Positions 36,451 to 46,737 of a stretch of 64,000 nt of DNA are shown one piece after another; position 1 is the first letter of the stretch, and each line of letters begins with the position of its first letter. The position numbers and the translations under genes were made by a program. This DNA comes from Wenyingzhuangia heitensis. Its GTDB lineage: Bacteria; Bacteroidota; Bacteroidia; Flavobacteriales; Flavobacteriaceae. The DNA lies in the NCBI RefSeq assembly GCF_011762155.1, contig NZ_JAASQL010000005.1:1-64000 (forward strand). Direction: 5' to 3'. The notes beneath the pieces were generated by a model that did not search any database, was not told the origin of the DNA, and saw nothing but the letters and a program-made list of their open reading frames with translations.

Positions 36451-37764
36451 ATGAGTTTAGAAACAACATACGTTCCTTATAAAGTAAAGGATATCTCATT
36501 AGCAGATTGGGGTAGAAAAGAAATTCACTTAGCAGAAGCTGAAATGCCAGGTTTAATGAGTATTCGTGAAGAGTACAAAGGTAAAAAACCTTTAGCAGGT
36601 GCTAGAATTGCAGGATGTTTACACATGACAATTCAAACAGCTGTTTTAATTGAAACATTGGTAGATTTAGGTGCTGAGGTTACTTGGTCATCTTGTAATA
36701 TTTTTTCTACACAAGATCAAGCTGCTGCTGCAATTGCTGCTGCTGGAGTTCCTGTTTATGCTTGGAAAGGTTTAAATGAAGAAGAGTTTGAATGGTGTAT
36801 AGAACAAACTATTTTCTTTGGTGAAGATAAAAAGCCTTTAAATTTAATTTTAGATGATGGTGGTGATTTAACCAATATGGTTTTAGATAAATATCCGGAA
36901 TTAGTAGCCGGAATTAAAGGTTTGTCAGAAGAAACAACTACTGGAGTTCACCGTTTAGTAGAGCGTGTGAAAGCAGGTACATTACCAATGCCAGCTATTA
37001 ATGTAAACGATTCTGTAACAAAATCTAAATTTGATAACAAATACGGATGTAAAGAATCTGCAGTAGATGCAATTCGTAGAGCTACCGATGTAATGATGGC
37101 TGGTAAAGTTGCTGTAGTTGCTGGTTACGGAGATGTAGGTAAAGGTTCTGCTGCCTCTTTACAAGGAGCTGGAGCAAGAGTTATTGTAACAGAAATTGAT
37201 CCTATTTGTGCGTTACAAGCAGCAATGGATGGGTTTGAAGTAAAGAAAATGGACGATGCAATTAAGCGTGCAGATATTGTAATTACAACAACAGGAAATA
37301 AAGATATTATTGTAGGTCGTCACTTTAAAGCTTTAAAAGACAAAGCTATTGTTTGTAACATTGGTCATTTTGACAATGAAATTGACATGGCTTGGTTAAA
37401 TAAAAACTACGGAGAATCTAAAGTAGAGATCAAACCTCAGGTGGATCAATATACAATTGATGGGAAAGAATTTTTAGTATTGGCAGAAGGACGTTTGGTA
37501 AACTTAGGATGTGCTACAGGTCACCCAAGTTTTGTAATGTCTAACTCTTTTACAAACCAAGTATTGGCTCAGTTAGAACTGTGGAACAATGCAGGTGCTT
37601 ATGGAAATGATGTGTATACATTACCAAAGCATTTAGACGAAAAAGTAGCTCGTTTACACTTAGCAAAAATTGGTGTAGAACTAGATACTTTATCTGAAGA
37701 TCAAGCAAAATATATTGGAGTTACGGTTGAAGGACCTTTTAAACCAGAATATTACAGATACTAG
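36451..37764 (+). CDS. ahcY: Adenosylhomocysteinase (S-adenosyl-L-homocysteine hydrolase)
   Basis: 437 residues from the ATG at 36451; earlier in-frame codons would run into the promoter and the divergent gene. The enzyme reversibly splits S-adenosylhomocysteine into adenosine and homocysteine and keeps methylation going. Motifs: [32 protein letters not shown], the NAD-binding [13 protein letters not shown] (about residue 230), and [18 protein letters not shown] near the C-terminus, ending in the conserved KPEYYRY. Complete, cytosolic, monocistronic with its own terminator. Confidence 0.98.
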   Translation: MSLETTYVPYKVKDISLADWGRKEIHLAEAEMPGLMSIREEYKGKKPLAGARIAGCLHMTIQTAVLIETLVDLGAEVTWSSCNIFSTQDQAAAAIAAAGVPVYAWKGLNEEEFEWCIEQTIFFGEDKKPLNLILDDGGDLTNMVLDKYPELVAGIKGLSEETTTGVHRLVERVKAGTLPMPAINVNDSVTKSKFDNKYGCKESAVDAIRRATDVMMAGKVAVVAGYGDVGKGSAASLQGAGARVIVTEIDPICALQAAMDGFEVKKMDDAIKRADIVITTTGNKDIIVGRHFKALKDKAIVCNIGHFDNEIDMAWLNKNYGESKVEIKPQVDQYTIDGKEFLVLAEGRLVNLGCATGHPSFVMSNSFTNQVLAQLELWNNAGAYGNDVYTLPKHLDEKVARLHLAKIGVELDTLSEDQAKYIGVTVEGPFKPEYYRY

Positions 37765-37780
37765 GAATATGATTTCTTAG

Positions 37781-37813
37781 AAAAAAAGCCTCACAAATTG
37801 TGAGGCTTTTTTT
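37781..37813 (+). terminator. ahcY: Terminator of ahcY
   Basis: Stem gcctcac/gtgaggc with seven As before and seven Ts after, 17 bp beyond the ahcY stop. Confidence 0.9.
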
Positions 37814-37824
37814 GTGGTAAATTT

Positions 37825-37851
37825 TTGCATCTCGACTCCGCTTGACGACCT
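37825..37851. repeat. Dispersed 27-bp repeat, copy 1
   Basis: Matches 51857-51883 at 25 of 27 positions; core CTCGACTCCGCT. The core contains a TCGA...TCGA-like imperfect palindrome, as in REP-type intergenic elements. It lies just after the ahcY terminator. Confidence 0.7.
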
Positions 37852-37958
37852 AAGGAACACTTTTAAAATAGTCTATTTTATTTATGCGTTAAATGAGTTT
37901 GAAAAAGTGTGTTTCTTTTTGATTTATTATTGAACTAAATATTTTAAATAACACAAGA

Positions 37959-38207
37959 ATGAAAGCATATAAAGTAAAATCAGATTGGAATTTCTTTAGA
38001 ACGTATATTATTTCATTAGGGGATACTATAGAAAAAGATGATTTAGGAATTAAGCATAATAATCAAAGTGAAATTTTTATAAAATGTAGTGTTTCTATTT
38101 ATGAAAAATTTCAGAAAAACTATGAATTAGTAGAGGTGAATTCATTTCCAGAAATGTTCTTTGTCGTAAATCGGTATTCTGGATTTGGAAACCAATTTTT
38201 GTTCTAG
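37959..38207 (+). CDS. Small hypothetical protein
   Basis: An 82-residue frame with an ATG start and a compact mixed alpha/beta composition (MKAYKVKSDWNFFRTYIISL, then a central DLGIKHNNQSEIFIK). No signal peptide, membrane helix or family recognised. It lies alone between the ahcY terminator and folK. It may be real, given a sensible start in a noncoding gap, but no second line of evidence supports it. Confidence 0.35.
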   Translation: MKAYKVKSDWNFFRTYIISLGDTIEKDDLGIKHNNQSEIFIKCSVSIYEKFQKNYELVEVNSFPEMFFVVNRYSGFGNQFLF

Positions 38208-38372
38208 ATAGTCTATTACACTAGAACTTACAGAGTGAAATGTTATTTCGAGTTTTTTAGAGGAACGAGAAAAGTATCGAAAAGTAGTTTTTTAACAAAA
38301 GTAGTATTTAATATTCTTGTTGTTTTAGAAAATAGTATATGTTAAAAAAAGTTTGAGCAGAGTTGAAAGCTT

Positions 38373-38867
38373 TTATAACTGATGTTTTGTTTTGGTAATC
38401 ATGCTATTGTCATTGCATTCATCAAGCAAAATCTCTAATTTTTTTTGCAAAACAGGATGTTCAAAATTAGATATTATTTCAATAATAGGAATCAATACAA
38501 AATTGCGGTCTTGCATTCTTGGGTGGGGTACTGTTAATGTTTTAGTATTGATAATATCTGTATTGTAAAAAATAATATCAATATCTAAAGGTCTGGCTTG
38601 GTAACCTTTGGTAGCATTGTTTCGGGTTCTTCCCAATTTTGTTTCTATATAAAGAAGCTTATTGATAAGAGATTCTGCATCTAGTTCTGTTTGTAAATTA
38701 ATTGCAATATTATAAAAATCATCACTTTTAAAACCCCAAGGAGGAGTTTGGTAAACAGAAGAAATTTGATTCACCTTTCCTAGTTCAGAAATTTGTTGAA
38801 TGGCAAGGTTTAAATTTTCTAATTTGTTTCCTAAATTAGTACCTAAAGATAAAAGAGCAGTGTTCAT
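38373..38867 (-). CDS. folK: 2-amino-4-hydroxy-6-hydroxymethyldihydropteridine pyrophosphokinase
   Basis: 164 residues from the ATG at 38867; a GTG at 38897 would add ten residues that do not resemble the family. It transfers pyrophosphate from ATP to the pterin in folate synthesis. The opening ALLSLGTNLGNKLENL, the pterin-site VYQTPPWGF (about residue 39-47), RPLDIDIIFYN and PHPRMQDRNFVLIPI are all diagnostic. Divergent from sppA. Confidence 0.95.
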   Translation of the reverse strand: MNTALLSLGTNLGNKLENLNLAIQQISELGKVNQISSVYQTPPWGFKSDDFYNIAINLQTELDAESLINKLLYIETKLGRTRNNATKGYQARPLDIDIIFYNTDIINTKTLTVPHPRMQDRNFVLIPIIEIISNFEHPVLQKKLEILLDECNDNSMITKTKHQL

Positions 38868-38898
38868 TAGCAAGTGTCTATTGCGCAAAGAAATCACT

Positions 38899-38906
38899 TA
38901 TATTTG
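38899..38906 (+). promoter_or_regulatory. sppA: Candidate -7 box of sppA
   Basis: TATATTTG lies 20 nt before the sppA ATG. A TTG at 38881 is only 15 nt upstream, shorter than usual. Confidence 0.5.
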
Positions 38907-38926
38907 TTTAAATAAAAAATTGAAGA

Positions 38927-40663
38927 ATGAATTTTATAAAAAGTGTGCTATCTTCTATGGTAGCCATATGGTTAGTTATTGTTGTTTTTGTATTAGTAGG
39001 AATAGGGTTTGTTGTAGCTATTTCTGATGATATTGTAGAAGAGGTTAAGCCAAACACCGTTTTAGAAATAGATTTATCTGGAGAAATGAATGATTTTGCT
39101 CCAAATGGTATAGATCCTGTTTCTGAGGTTTTGGGTTTTGAAGAAAAAACAGTAGGTTTTAATAATGTTTGCAAAGCAATAGAAGGTGCCACTTATGATA
39201 AAAATATTAACGGAATTAGCATTACAAATTTACCAGCTACTATGGGGTGGGCACAAGCTACCGCATTAAGAAAAATGTTAAAAACATTTAAAAGTAAAGG
39301 AAAGTTTGTATATGCTTATAACGATGTCTATTCTCAAAAAGATTACTATGTAAACTCTATTGCCGATTCTGTTTTTATGTCTCCCTTAGGGTATGTTGAA
39401 TTAAAAGGGTTACATTCAGAGGTTCTTTTTTACAAATCGTTTCAAGAAAAATATGGAGTAAAAATGGAAGTTATTAGGCATGGTAAATACAAAAGTGCTG
39501 TAGAACCTTTTATAGCTGATGAAATGAGTGATTCTAACGAAAAACAGATCAGTGAGTTGATACAAGGATTATGGACCGAGATTCACAAATCAATTTTTAC
39601 TTCTAGAAAGATCAATGTAGAACAAGCCGTGATGAATTATTATGGAGAATCTTCAAAAGCAGCTCTAGAAAACAACTTAATTGATGGGGTTGTATATAAA
39701 GACACTTATCAAGATAAATTAAAGAAAAGATTAGGAAATGATAAGCTAAAAAAGATTTCTATTACAAATTATATAACCAATCAATCTCTATTAAGTTTAG
39801 CTGCCAAAGGAGATCAAATTGCAGTTGTATATGCGCAAGGAGAAATAATTTATGGAGAAGGAGAGCTTACTGTTATTGGTCAGAAAAAAATGATAAAAGC
39901 ATTAAATAAAGCTGCAGATAATAAAAATGTAAAAGCAATAGTTTTTAGAATTAATTCTCCAGGAGGAAGTGCTTTGGCATCAGATTTAATATGGAGAGCT
40001 GTAGAAAAAGCAAAAGAAAAGAAACCTGTAATTGTGTCTATGGGGAATTTGGCAGCATCTGGTGGCTATTATATTGCTGCGGGTGCAGACAGAATTTTTG
40101 CAGAACCTACTACTATTACAGGATCTATAGGAGTTTTTGGTATGTTGCCTAATGCAGCTCAATTGGCTAAAAAAATTGGAATCAATGCACAGGTTGTAAG
40201 CACGCACAACAACGGAGCACATTACAGTGTTGTACAGCCATTAGATATGCGTTTTAAAAAGGTAGTAAAAAACAGTATTGAGCATATTTACGATGAGTTT
40301 TTAGATAGAGTTTCCAAAGGTAGAAATATGACTAAAAATCAGGTTGATGAAATTGCACAAGGTAGAGTTTGGACAGGGTTAAAAGCTTTAGAAATAGGTT
40401 TGATAGATGAGTTAGGTGGTCTGGATAGTGCAATTGCTTATGCCGCAAATAAAGTAAATGTAAAAGAGTATTCTTTAAAAGAATATCCAGAGTATGAATT
40501 AGATTTTAAAGAGTTGTTTAGTTTAGGAACATTTTTAAAATCTACAACAAATATAGATGCTGTTTTAACAAATACAGGATTGGATAAAGTAATCGCTGTT
40601 AAAAAAGTACTAGAAATAAAGGGAGCGCAAGCAAGAATTCCTTTTGAAATAAATGTAGAATAA
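38927..40663 (+). CDS. sppA: Signal peptide peptidase SppA, 67K type
   Basis: A 578-residue membrane-anchored serine protease that degrades cleaved signal peptides. One N-terminal membrane helix (AIWLVIVVFVLVGIGFVVA). There are two tandem peptidase S49 domains: the first supplies the catalytic lysine, likely in RHGKYKSAVEP (about residue 185), the second the serine in GNLAASGGYYIAAGAD (about residue 376-380). The length fits the long, E. coli-type form. Single gene, divergent from folK. Confidence 0.94.
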   Translation: MNFIKSVLSSMVAIWLVIVVFVLVGIGFVVAISDDIVEEVKPNTVLEIDLSGEMNDFAPNGIDPVSEVLGFEEKTVGFNNVCKAIEGATYDKNINGISITNLPATMGWAQATALRKMLKTFKSKGKFVYAYNDVYSQKDYYVNSIADSVFMSPLGYVELKGLHSEVLFYKSFQEKYGVKMEVIRHGKYKSAVEPFIADEMSDSNEKQISELIQGLWTEIHKSIFTSRKINVEQAVMNYYGESSKAALENNLIDGVVYKDTYQDKLKKRLGNDKLKKISITNYITNQSLLSLAAKGDQIAVVYAQGEIIYGEGELTVIGQKKMIKALNKAADNKNVKAIVFRINSPGGSALASDLIWRAVEKAKEKKPVIVSMGNLAASGGYYIAAGADRIFAEPTTITGSIGVFGMLPNAAQLAKKIGINAQVVSTHNNGAHYSVVQPLDMRFKKVVKNSIEHIYDEFLDRVSKGRNMTKNQVDEIAQGRVWTGLKALEIGLIDELGGLDSAIAYAANKVNVKEYSLKEYPEYELDFKELFSLGTFLKSTTNIDAVLTNTGLDKVIAVKKVLEIKGAQARIPFEINVE

Positions 40664-40908
40664 CTATTAGTTAAATAATAGGCTGATTTTTAGAGAGTTT
40701 AGCGTTTAAAAAATCATTTTAATTATCTTAGTGACTCTGCTAAACAGTATAAAGAGTGTGTATGTGGAGTTGATATGTTTTTAGAGAACAGAAGCTAACA
40801 TGCAGCAGAACCACACACTAAAAAAAGAGAATTAGAAAACAGATTGTATAGCGGTAACCATTCCCTAAATAATTCTTATTTTTAGCCTACTTAAAAAAGA
40901 ATAGCCAA
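40664..40908. other. Intergenic region
   Basis: About 245 bp between sppA and the helicase gene. No open frame, RNA or convincing hairpin recognised. Confidence 0.4.
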
Positions 40909-43248
40909 GTGTCAGATTATTTAGAAGGATTAAACCCACCACAACGTGCAGCCGTTGAGCAAATGGAAGGGCCAATGATTATTATTGCCGGTGCAGGATC
41001 TGGAAAAACAAGAGTATTAACGTATAGAATTGCCCATTTGTTAAAAAATGGAGTCGATTCTTTTCAAATACTATCATTAACCTTTACCAACAAAGCCGCT
41101 CGAGAAATGAAAGAGCGTATTGGTGCCGTAGTAGGAAAAAGTGAAGCTAAAAATTTATGGATGGGAACTTTCCACTCTGTTTTTGCTAGAATTTTACGTT
41201 CCGAAGCTGATAAATTAGGGTATCCATCAAGTTTTACCATTTATGATTCTCAAGATACCGTTCGTTTAATGAATTCTATCATTAAAGAATTGGGATTAAA
41301 TAAAGAGCAATACAAAACAAAAGCTATTTTAGGGAGAATCTCTCAGTTTAAAAATAATTTAATTACCGTAAAAGCTTACAGAAATAATCCAGAATTAATA
41401 GAGGCTGATACCATGGCGATGCGACCACAAATGGGAGCTATTTACAAAGCCTATGTAGACAGATGTTTTAAAGCGGGAGCTATGGATTTTGATGATTTGT
41501 TGTTAAGAACCAATGAGTTGTTAGTCCGTTTTCCAGATGTGTTGTCTAAATATCAAGACCGATTTAGGTATGTAATGGTAGATGAGTATCAAGATACCAA
41601 CCATTCTCAATACCTAATTGTACGAGCTTTGGCAGATCGTTTTCAGAATATTTGTGTGGTAGGAGATGATTCTCAATCTATTTATGCCTTTCGTGGAGCA
41701 AATATCAATAACATCTTAAATTTTCAAAAAGATTATCCAGATGTTAAAACGTTTAAGTTAGAGCAAAACTATCGTTCTACAAGCAACATTGTAGAAGCTG
41801 CCAATAGTTTGATAGAAAAAAATAAGACACGTTTAGACAAAACTATTTTTACAGCCAATGATGAAGGTGGTAAAATAAAAATAATGCGTACCCTTTCTGA
41901 TGGTGAAGAAGGACGTTGGGTAGCCAATTCCATTTTTGAAAATGCGATGAATTTGCAAAAAACGTATGACGATTTTGCCATTCTATACAGAACCAATGCA
42001 CAATCTCGTGCTATGGAAGATGCCTTGCGTAAAAAAGGAATTAAATACAAAATTTACGGAGGATTGTCTTTTTATCAACGTAAAGAAATTAAAGATTTAT
42101 TGGCTTATTTGCGTGTCATCATCAATCCAAATGATGAAGAAGCGTTAAAAAGAGTCATCAATTATCCGGCAAGAGGAATTGGAGCAACGACTATAGATAA
42201 GTTAACAATTGCAGCCAATCACTACGGGAAATCAATGTTTAATGTACTTCAAGATTTAGACAATACGGATATTAAAATACAGGGAGCTACCAAAAATAAA
42301 TTGGTCAACTTTTCCAATTTAATAGAAGGTTTTCAAATATCTGCACAAGCCAATAATGCTTTTGAAGTAGCTGATGAAGTCGTAAAAAGAATTGGTTTGA
42401 TTAAAGATTTACAGGGAGATGGTACACCAGAAGCCGTAAGTAAAGTTGAAAATGTTCAAGAATTATTAAATGGAGTAAAAGACTTTATAGAAGAACGCAA
42501 AGAACAAGATTTAGACAATAGTTTAACGGCATTTTTAGAAGATGTTGCCTTGGCTACTTCTCAAGATTCTAAAGAAGATGATGAGCCTATGGTTTCTTTA
42601 ATGACCATTCATTTATCCAAAGGATTAGAATATCCGTATGTGTATATTCCAGGAATGGAAGAAACATTATTTCCATCTGCGATGAGTATTAATACTCGCA
42701 GTGAGTTAGAAGAAGAAAGACGTTTGTTTTATGTAGCAATTACTAGGGCAGAAACTCAATGTTATCTAAGTTTTGCACACACACGCTACCGATGGGGAAA
42801 ATTAATAGATTGTGAACCTAGTCGTTTTTTAGAAGAAATAGACGAAAAGTACATAGAACACTTAGCTCCGCAAAGAGATAAAGTAGTTGCCAATCGTTTT
42901 GTAGATAGCAATTTATTTGAAGATGACATTCCTAGAGATAAAATTCGTTTTCGTAAACCCGTTTCTAGATCTATTCGTAATCAAGATAAACCTGCCGAAA
43001 AGAAAACACCGTTTAAACAACCTCAAAATTTAAAAAGAGTAACTCCAAGTTTGGCTCAAAAATTGGGAACTTCTAAACCGGCTCAAAAACTAGCTGTAGG
43101 AAACAAAGTAAATCATGCTAAATTTGGAAATGGAGAAGTTTTACAGGTAGAAGGAACAGGAGTTAATATAAAAGCAGAAGTGAAATTTGAAGGCATAGGA
43201 ACCAAAAAAATTCTATTGCAATTTGCCAAGTTAAATATATTAGAATAA
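40909..43248 (+). CDS. UvrD/PcrA-type ATP-dependent DNA helicase
   Basis: A 779-residue superfamily 1A 3'-5' helicase for nucleotide excision and mismatch repair and for clearing replication blocks. Motif I GAGSGKT at residues 28-34, motif Ia TFTNKAAREMKER, Walker B VDEYQDTN, motif III GDDSQSIYAFRGA, motif IV EQNYRST, motif V MTIHLSKGLEYPYV and motif VI VAITRAE are all present. The C-terminal Tudor-like domain (GNKVNHAKFGNGEV) is as in PcrA. The start is GTG, directly followed by the conserved SDYLEGLNPPQ; no ATG fits. Confidence 0.95.
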   Translation: MSDYLEGLNPPQRAAVEQMEGPMIIIAGAGSGKTRVLTYRIAHLLKNGVDSFQILSLTFTNKAAREMKERIGAVVGKSEAKNLWMGTFHSVFARILRSEADKLGYPSSFTIYDSQDTVRLMNSIIKELGLNKEQYKTKAILGRISQFKNNLITVKAYRNNPELIEADTMAMRPQMGAIYKAYVDRCFKAGAMDFDDLLLRTNELLVRFPDVLSKYQDRFRYVMVDEYQDTNHSQYLIVRALADRFQNICVVGDDSQSIYAFRGANINNILNFQKDYPDVKTFKLEQNYRSTSNIVEAANSLIEKNKTRLDKTIFTANDEGGKIKIMRTLSDGEEGRWVANSIFENAMNLQKTYDDFAILYRTNAQSRAMEDALRKKGIKYKIYGGLSFYQRKEIKDLLAYLRVIINPNDEEALKRVINYPARGIGATTIDKLTIAANHYGKSMFNVLQDLDNTDIKIQGATKNKLVNFSNLIEGFQISAQANNAFEVADEVVKRIGLIKDLQGDGTPEAVSKVENVQELLNGVKDFIEERKEQDLDNSLTAFLEDVALATSQDSKEDDEPMVSLMTIHLSKGLEYPYVYIPGMEETLFPSAMSINTRSELEEERRLFYVAITRAETQCYLSFAHTRYRWGKLIDCEPSRFLEEIDEKYIEHLAPQRDKVVANRFVDSNLFEDDIPRDKIRFRKPVSRSIRNQDKPAEKKTPFKQPQNLKRVTPSLAQKLGTSKPAQKLAVGNKVNHAKFGNGEVLQVEGTGVNIKAEVKFEGIGTKKILLQFAKLNILE

Positions 43249-43496
43249 CCCAAATTCCTGTTAAATATTTTGATGATAACACTATATAATTCATACAATA
43301 ATTGAAATTGGTTTTGAATATCATTGTTTTTGCGTAAAACAAGTATTAAAAATAGTTGACCGAAATTTTTAAATAAAACAAACAGTAAATATATTTTCCT
43401 TTTAGGATAAATAATTGTTTATTGTAATACCAAATGTTGTTGAAATCTATTCGTCTGAATACATTAACAAGCAGCATATAACACTTAAATAAAACT
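43249..43496. other. Intergenic region
   Basis: About 250 bp of AT-rich sequence between the helicase gene and the DUF4290 gene. Nothing recognisable. Confidence 0.4.
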
Positions 43497-44174
43497 ATGG
43501 GTTTTGATTTAGAATACAATTCTGAAAGAAGCACTTTGATTATTCCAGAATATGGAAGGCATGTACAAAAATTAGTAAATCATTGTGTAGCATTAGAAGA
43601 CGATCAAGAAAGAGAAAAAATGGCTCATGCCATTATAGATGTTATGGGGAATTTACAGCCTCATTTAAGAGATGTGCCAGATTTTAAACACAAGTTGTGG
43701 GATCAGCTATTCATTATGTCTAAGTTTCTTTTAAAGGTGGAATCTCCTTATGAAAAAATAACAATTGAAGAAGCAAATGCAAAACCAGAAAGGTTAAATT
43801 ATCCTAAATCTGCCAGTAAGTATAAGTTTTACGGAAACAACATTCAGACCATGATTGATGTTGCTTTAAGTTGGGAAGAAGGAGATTTAAGAGATGCTTT
43901 AGTACTGAACATTGCCAACCATATGAAAAAGTGTTACCTAAATTGGAACAAAGACACAGTAGAAGATGGTGTGATTTTTAATCATTTGGCAGAATTGTCT
44001 AAAAAAGAAATCGATTTAAGAGGTTCGGATATAGAACTATCGCAAAGCGGTACTTTGTTGCGTAAAAGTAATTCAGGTAGAATGAACAATCAACATCAGA
44101 AGAATAATAGCAACAACAACCGTAATAACAACAACGGTAGAAAACATAATAACAATCCCAAACATCGTAAATAA
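43497..44174 (+). CDS. DUF4290 family protein
   Basis: A 225-residue cytosolic protein of the Bacteroidota DUF4290 family. The conserved start MGFDLEYNSERSTLIIPEYG and the helical block LQPHLRDVPDFKHKLWDQLF are intact. The last about 35 residues are an Asn/Lys/Arg-rich low-complexity tail (NNQHQKNNSNNNRNNNN), possibly nucleic-acid-binding. It lies 9 bp upstream of murA on the same strand, an arrangement that suggests a cell-envelope or growth-linked role. Function unknown. Confidence 0.88.
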   Translation: MGFDLEYNSERSTLIIPEYGRHVQKLVNHCVALEDDQEREKMAHAIIDVMGNLQPHLRDVPDFKHKLWDQLFIMSKFLLKVESPYEKITIEEANAKPERLNYPKSASKYKFYGNNIQTMIDVALSWEEGDLRDALVLNIANHMKKCYLNWNKDTVEDGVIFNHLAELSKKEIDLRGSDIELSQSGTLLRKSNSGRMNNQHQKNNSNNNRNNNNGRKHNNNPKHRK

Positions 44175-44183
44175 TTTTACTAC

Positions 44184-45491
44184 ATGGCAACGTTTAAAGT
44201 AGAAGGAGGACATCAATTAAAAGGTGAAATCACTCCTCAAGGAGCAAAAAACGAAGTATTACAAATTTTGTGTGCTGTTTTATTAACTCCAGAAAAAATT
44301 AAGATTGAAAACATTCCAAACATTATAGATGTAAATAAATTGATCTCTATTTTAGGCGATTTAGGGGTGAAAGTAAATCAGTTAAGTGAACATACTTACG
44401 AATTTCAAGCAGATGAAGTAAATATAGATTACTTGAGTTCTGATGCTTTTAAAGAAGATGGTAAAAAACTACGTGGTTCTATTATGTTGGTAGGACCTAT
44501 GTTAGCTCGTTTTGGAAAAGGATACATTCCTAAACCAGGGGGAGATAAGATTGGACGTAGAAGATTAGATACACATTTTGAAGGCTTTATAAATCTTGGA
44601 GCAAAGTTTAGATATAATAAAGAAGAACATTTTTATGGTGTAGAATCTCCGCGTTTGCAAGGAGCAGATATGTTGTTAGATGAAGCCTCTGTTACAGGAA
44701 CTGCAAACATTGTAATGGCCGCAGTTTTAGCAAAAGGAACTACTACTATTTACAACGCTGCTTGCGAGCCTTACTTGCAACAATTGTGTAATATGCTAAA
44801 CCGAATGGGAGCAAAAATTACAGGAGTAGGTTCTAACTTATTAACCATAGAAGGTGTTGAGAAATTAGGTGGAACAGACCATCGAATTTTACCTGATATG
44901 ATTGAGATTGGTTCTTGGATTGGAATGGCAGCCATGACACAATCTGAATTGACCATTAAAAATGTATCATGGGAAAACCTGGGGCAAATTCCTCGTGTTT
45001 TTAGAAAGTTAGGAGTTAAGTTAGAAAAAAGAGGTGATGATATTTATGTTCCTCAGCAAGATTCTTACGAAATAGAAAGCTATATAGATGGCTCTATGTT
45101 AACTGTTTCTGATGCTCCATGGCCAGGATTTACCCCCGATTTACTAAGTATTATTTTAGTGATGGCAACCCAAGCAAAAGGAACGGTATTAATTCATCAA
45201 AAAATGTTTGAAAGCCGCTTGTTTTTTGTCGATAAATTGATTGATATGGGAGCTAAAGTTATTTTGTGTGATCCACACAGAGCAACTGTAGTTGGAATGA
45301 ATCATAAACATACCTTAAAAGCTACCACAATGACATCACCAGATATTAGAGCTGGAATTTCTTTGTTAATTGCTGCGTTATCTGCTAAAGGAACAAGTAC
45401 TATACACAACGTAGAACAAATAGATAGAGGTTATCAAAATATTGTAGAAAGACTACAAGCAGTTGGTGCTAAAATTGAAAGAATTGAGTAG
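44184..45491 (+). CDS. murA: UDP-N-acetylglucosamine 1-carboxyvinyltransferase (MurA) with Cys-to-Asp active-site change
   Basis: A 435-residue enzyme of the EPSP-synthase fold that transfers enolpyruvate from PEP to UDP-GlcNAc, the first committed step of peptidoglycan synthesis. Motifs: GAKNEVLQIL near the start, GPMLARFGKGYIPKPGGDKIG around residues 108-124 (cited in part), and DIRAGISLLIAALSAKG near the end. The loop residue that is Cys115 in E. coli (PGGCTIG) is Asp121 here (PGGDKIG, codon 44544-44546). This substitution keeps activity but prevents alkylation by fosfomycin, as known in Mycobacterium and Chlamydia. It follows DUF4290 by 9 bp and ends at a bidirectional terminator. Confidence 0.97.
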   Translation: MATFKVEGGHQLKGEITPQGAKNEVLQILCAVLLTPEKIKIENIPNIIDVNKLISILGDLGVKVNQLSEHTYEFQADEVNIDYLSSDAFKEDGKKLRGSIMLVGPMLARFGKGYIPKPGGDKIGRRRLDTHFEGFINLGAKFRYNKEEHFYGVESPRLQGADMLLDEASVTGTANIVMAAVLAKGTTTIYNAACEPYLQQLCNMLNRMGAKITGVGSNLLTIEGVEKLGGTDHRILPDMIEIGSWIGMAAMTQSELTIKNVSWENLGQIPRVFRKLGVKLEKRGDDIYVPQQDSYEIESYIDGSMLTVSDAPWPGFTPDLLSIILVMATQAKGTVLIHQKMFESRLFFVDKLIDMGAKVILCDPHRATVVGMNHKHTLKATTMTSPDIRAGISLLIAALSAKGTSTIHNVEQIDRGYQNIVERLQAVGAKIERIE

Positions 45492-45516
45492 TTAATAGAC
45501 ATCTACCAAATAAAAT

Positions 45517-45556
45517 AAAAAAAGCGTAAGATCTAAATTAGATCTTACGCTTTTTT
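45517..45556. terminator. Bidirectional terminator between murA and aroC
   Basis: Stem gcgtaagatct/agatcttacgc with A and T tracts on both sides, between two convergent genes. Confidence 0.9.
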
Positions 45557-45594
45557 ATGTGAATTATTAAAGATAGCTAATTTATAGTCAAAAA

Positions 45595-46656
45595 TTAGAT
45601 TCTTCTAGCTTTGTCTAACATAATATTATCAACCAATACCATAGCAGCTAAAGCTTCTACAATAGGAATAGCACGAGGTACTACACAAGGATCATGACGA
45701 CCCTTTCCCATCATTTTTACAATATTACCATCTTTGTCTATAGTGTCTTGTTCTTGTATAACAGTTGCTACAGGTTTAAAAGCTACTTTAAAGTATATAT
45801 CCATTCCGTTGCTAATTCCACCTTGTATTCCTCCAGAGTAATTTGTTTTGGTAGATCCATTAGGATTAAAAATATCGTTGTGTTGGCTACCTGTCATAGC
45901 TGCACCTTCAAAACCACTACCATATTCAAAACCTTTAACAGCGTTTATAGATAACATGGCTTTTCCTAATTGTGCGTGTAATTTATCAAAAATAGGTTCT
46001 CCCAATCCAACAGGTACATTTTGTATAACGCAAGTAACTACACCACCAACGGTATCTCCTTGTTTTTTAATTTCTCCAATATAATCAATCATTTCGTCAG
46101 CCTTTTTTTGATCAGGACAACGAGCGATGTTGCTTTCTATTAAAGAAAAGTCTAATTCTTGATAAGGAGTTTCTAAGTGAATATTCCCCACCGACGAAGT
46201 AAATGCATTTATTTTAATTTCTGGAATAGCTTGTTTTGCTACTGCACCTCCTACAACCCAATTGGCTGTTTCTCTAGCAGAAGTTCTACCTCCTCCTTTA
46301 TAATCTCTATGACCATATTTTTGACTATATGTATAATCGGCATGAGAAGGTCTATATTGATCTTTTATATGAGAGTAATCTTTTGATTTTTGATTGGTGT
46401 TTACAATTCTAAAACCAATAGAAGCACCGGTAGTGATTCCTTCAAAAATTCCCGCCATAAATTCAACTGTATCAGGCTCTTTACGTTGGGTTACAATTTT
46501 AGATTGTCCAGGTTTTCTTCTGTCTAATTCTTTTTGAATAGCATCAAAGTCTAATTCAATCCCAGCAGGGCATCCGTCTATAACTCCTCCAATTGCAGGT
46601 CCGTGAGATTCACCAAAAGTGGTGATAGTAAATAGATTTCCAAATTTATTTGCCAT
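45595..46656 (-). CDS. aroC: Chorismate synthase
   Basis: A 353-residue FMN-dependent enzyme that converts EPSP to chorismate, the end of the shikimate pathway. Signatures: [19 protein letters not shown] (residues about 14-32), [16 protein letters not shown] near the C-terminus, and [17 protein letters not shown] in the middle. Full length, cytosolic. It converges with murA and has no obvious operon partner. Confidence 0.97.
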   Translation of the reverse strand: MANKFGNLFTITTFGESHGPAIGGVIDGCPAGIELDFDAIQKELDRRKPGQSKIVTQRKEPDTVEFMAGIFEGITTGASIGFRIVNTNQKSKDYSHIKDQYRPSHADYTYSQKYGHRDYKGGGRTSARETANWVVGGAVAKQAIPEIKINAFTSSVGNIHLETPYQELDFSLIESNIARCPDQKKADEMIDYIGEIKKQGDTVGGVVTCVIQNVPVGLGEPIFDKLHAQLGKAMLSINAVKGFEYGSGFEGAAMTGSQHNDIFNPNGSTKTNYSGGIQGGISNGMDIYFKVAFKPVATVIQEQDTIDKDGNIVKMMGKGRHDPCVVPRAIPIVEALAAMVLVDNIMLDKARRI

Positions 46657-46737
46657 AAAAAATAAGTTTGTGCAAATTTACGGAATTTTAAAAGATTGTA
46701 GTTTAAAATAACTGAAACATTTTAAGTGTAAAATAGT

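Noticed and set aside
38208-38372. Possible REP-like sequence containing ATTTCGAG and ACGAGAAAAG
   Set aside because: It resembles common flavobacterial intergenic repeats but has no second copy in the window, so it cannot be supported.
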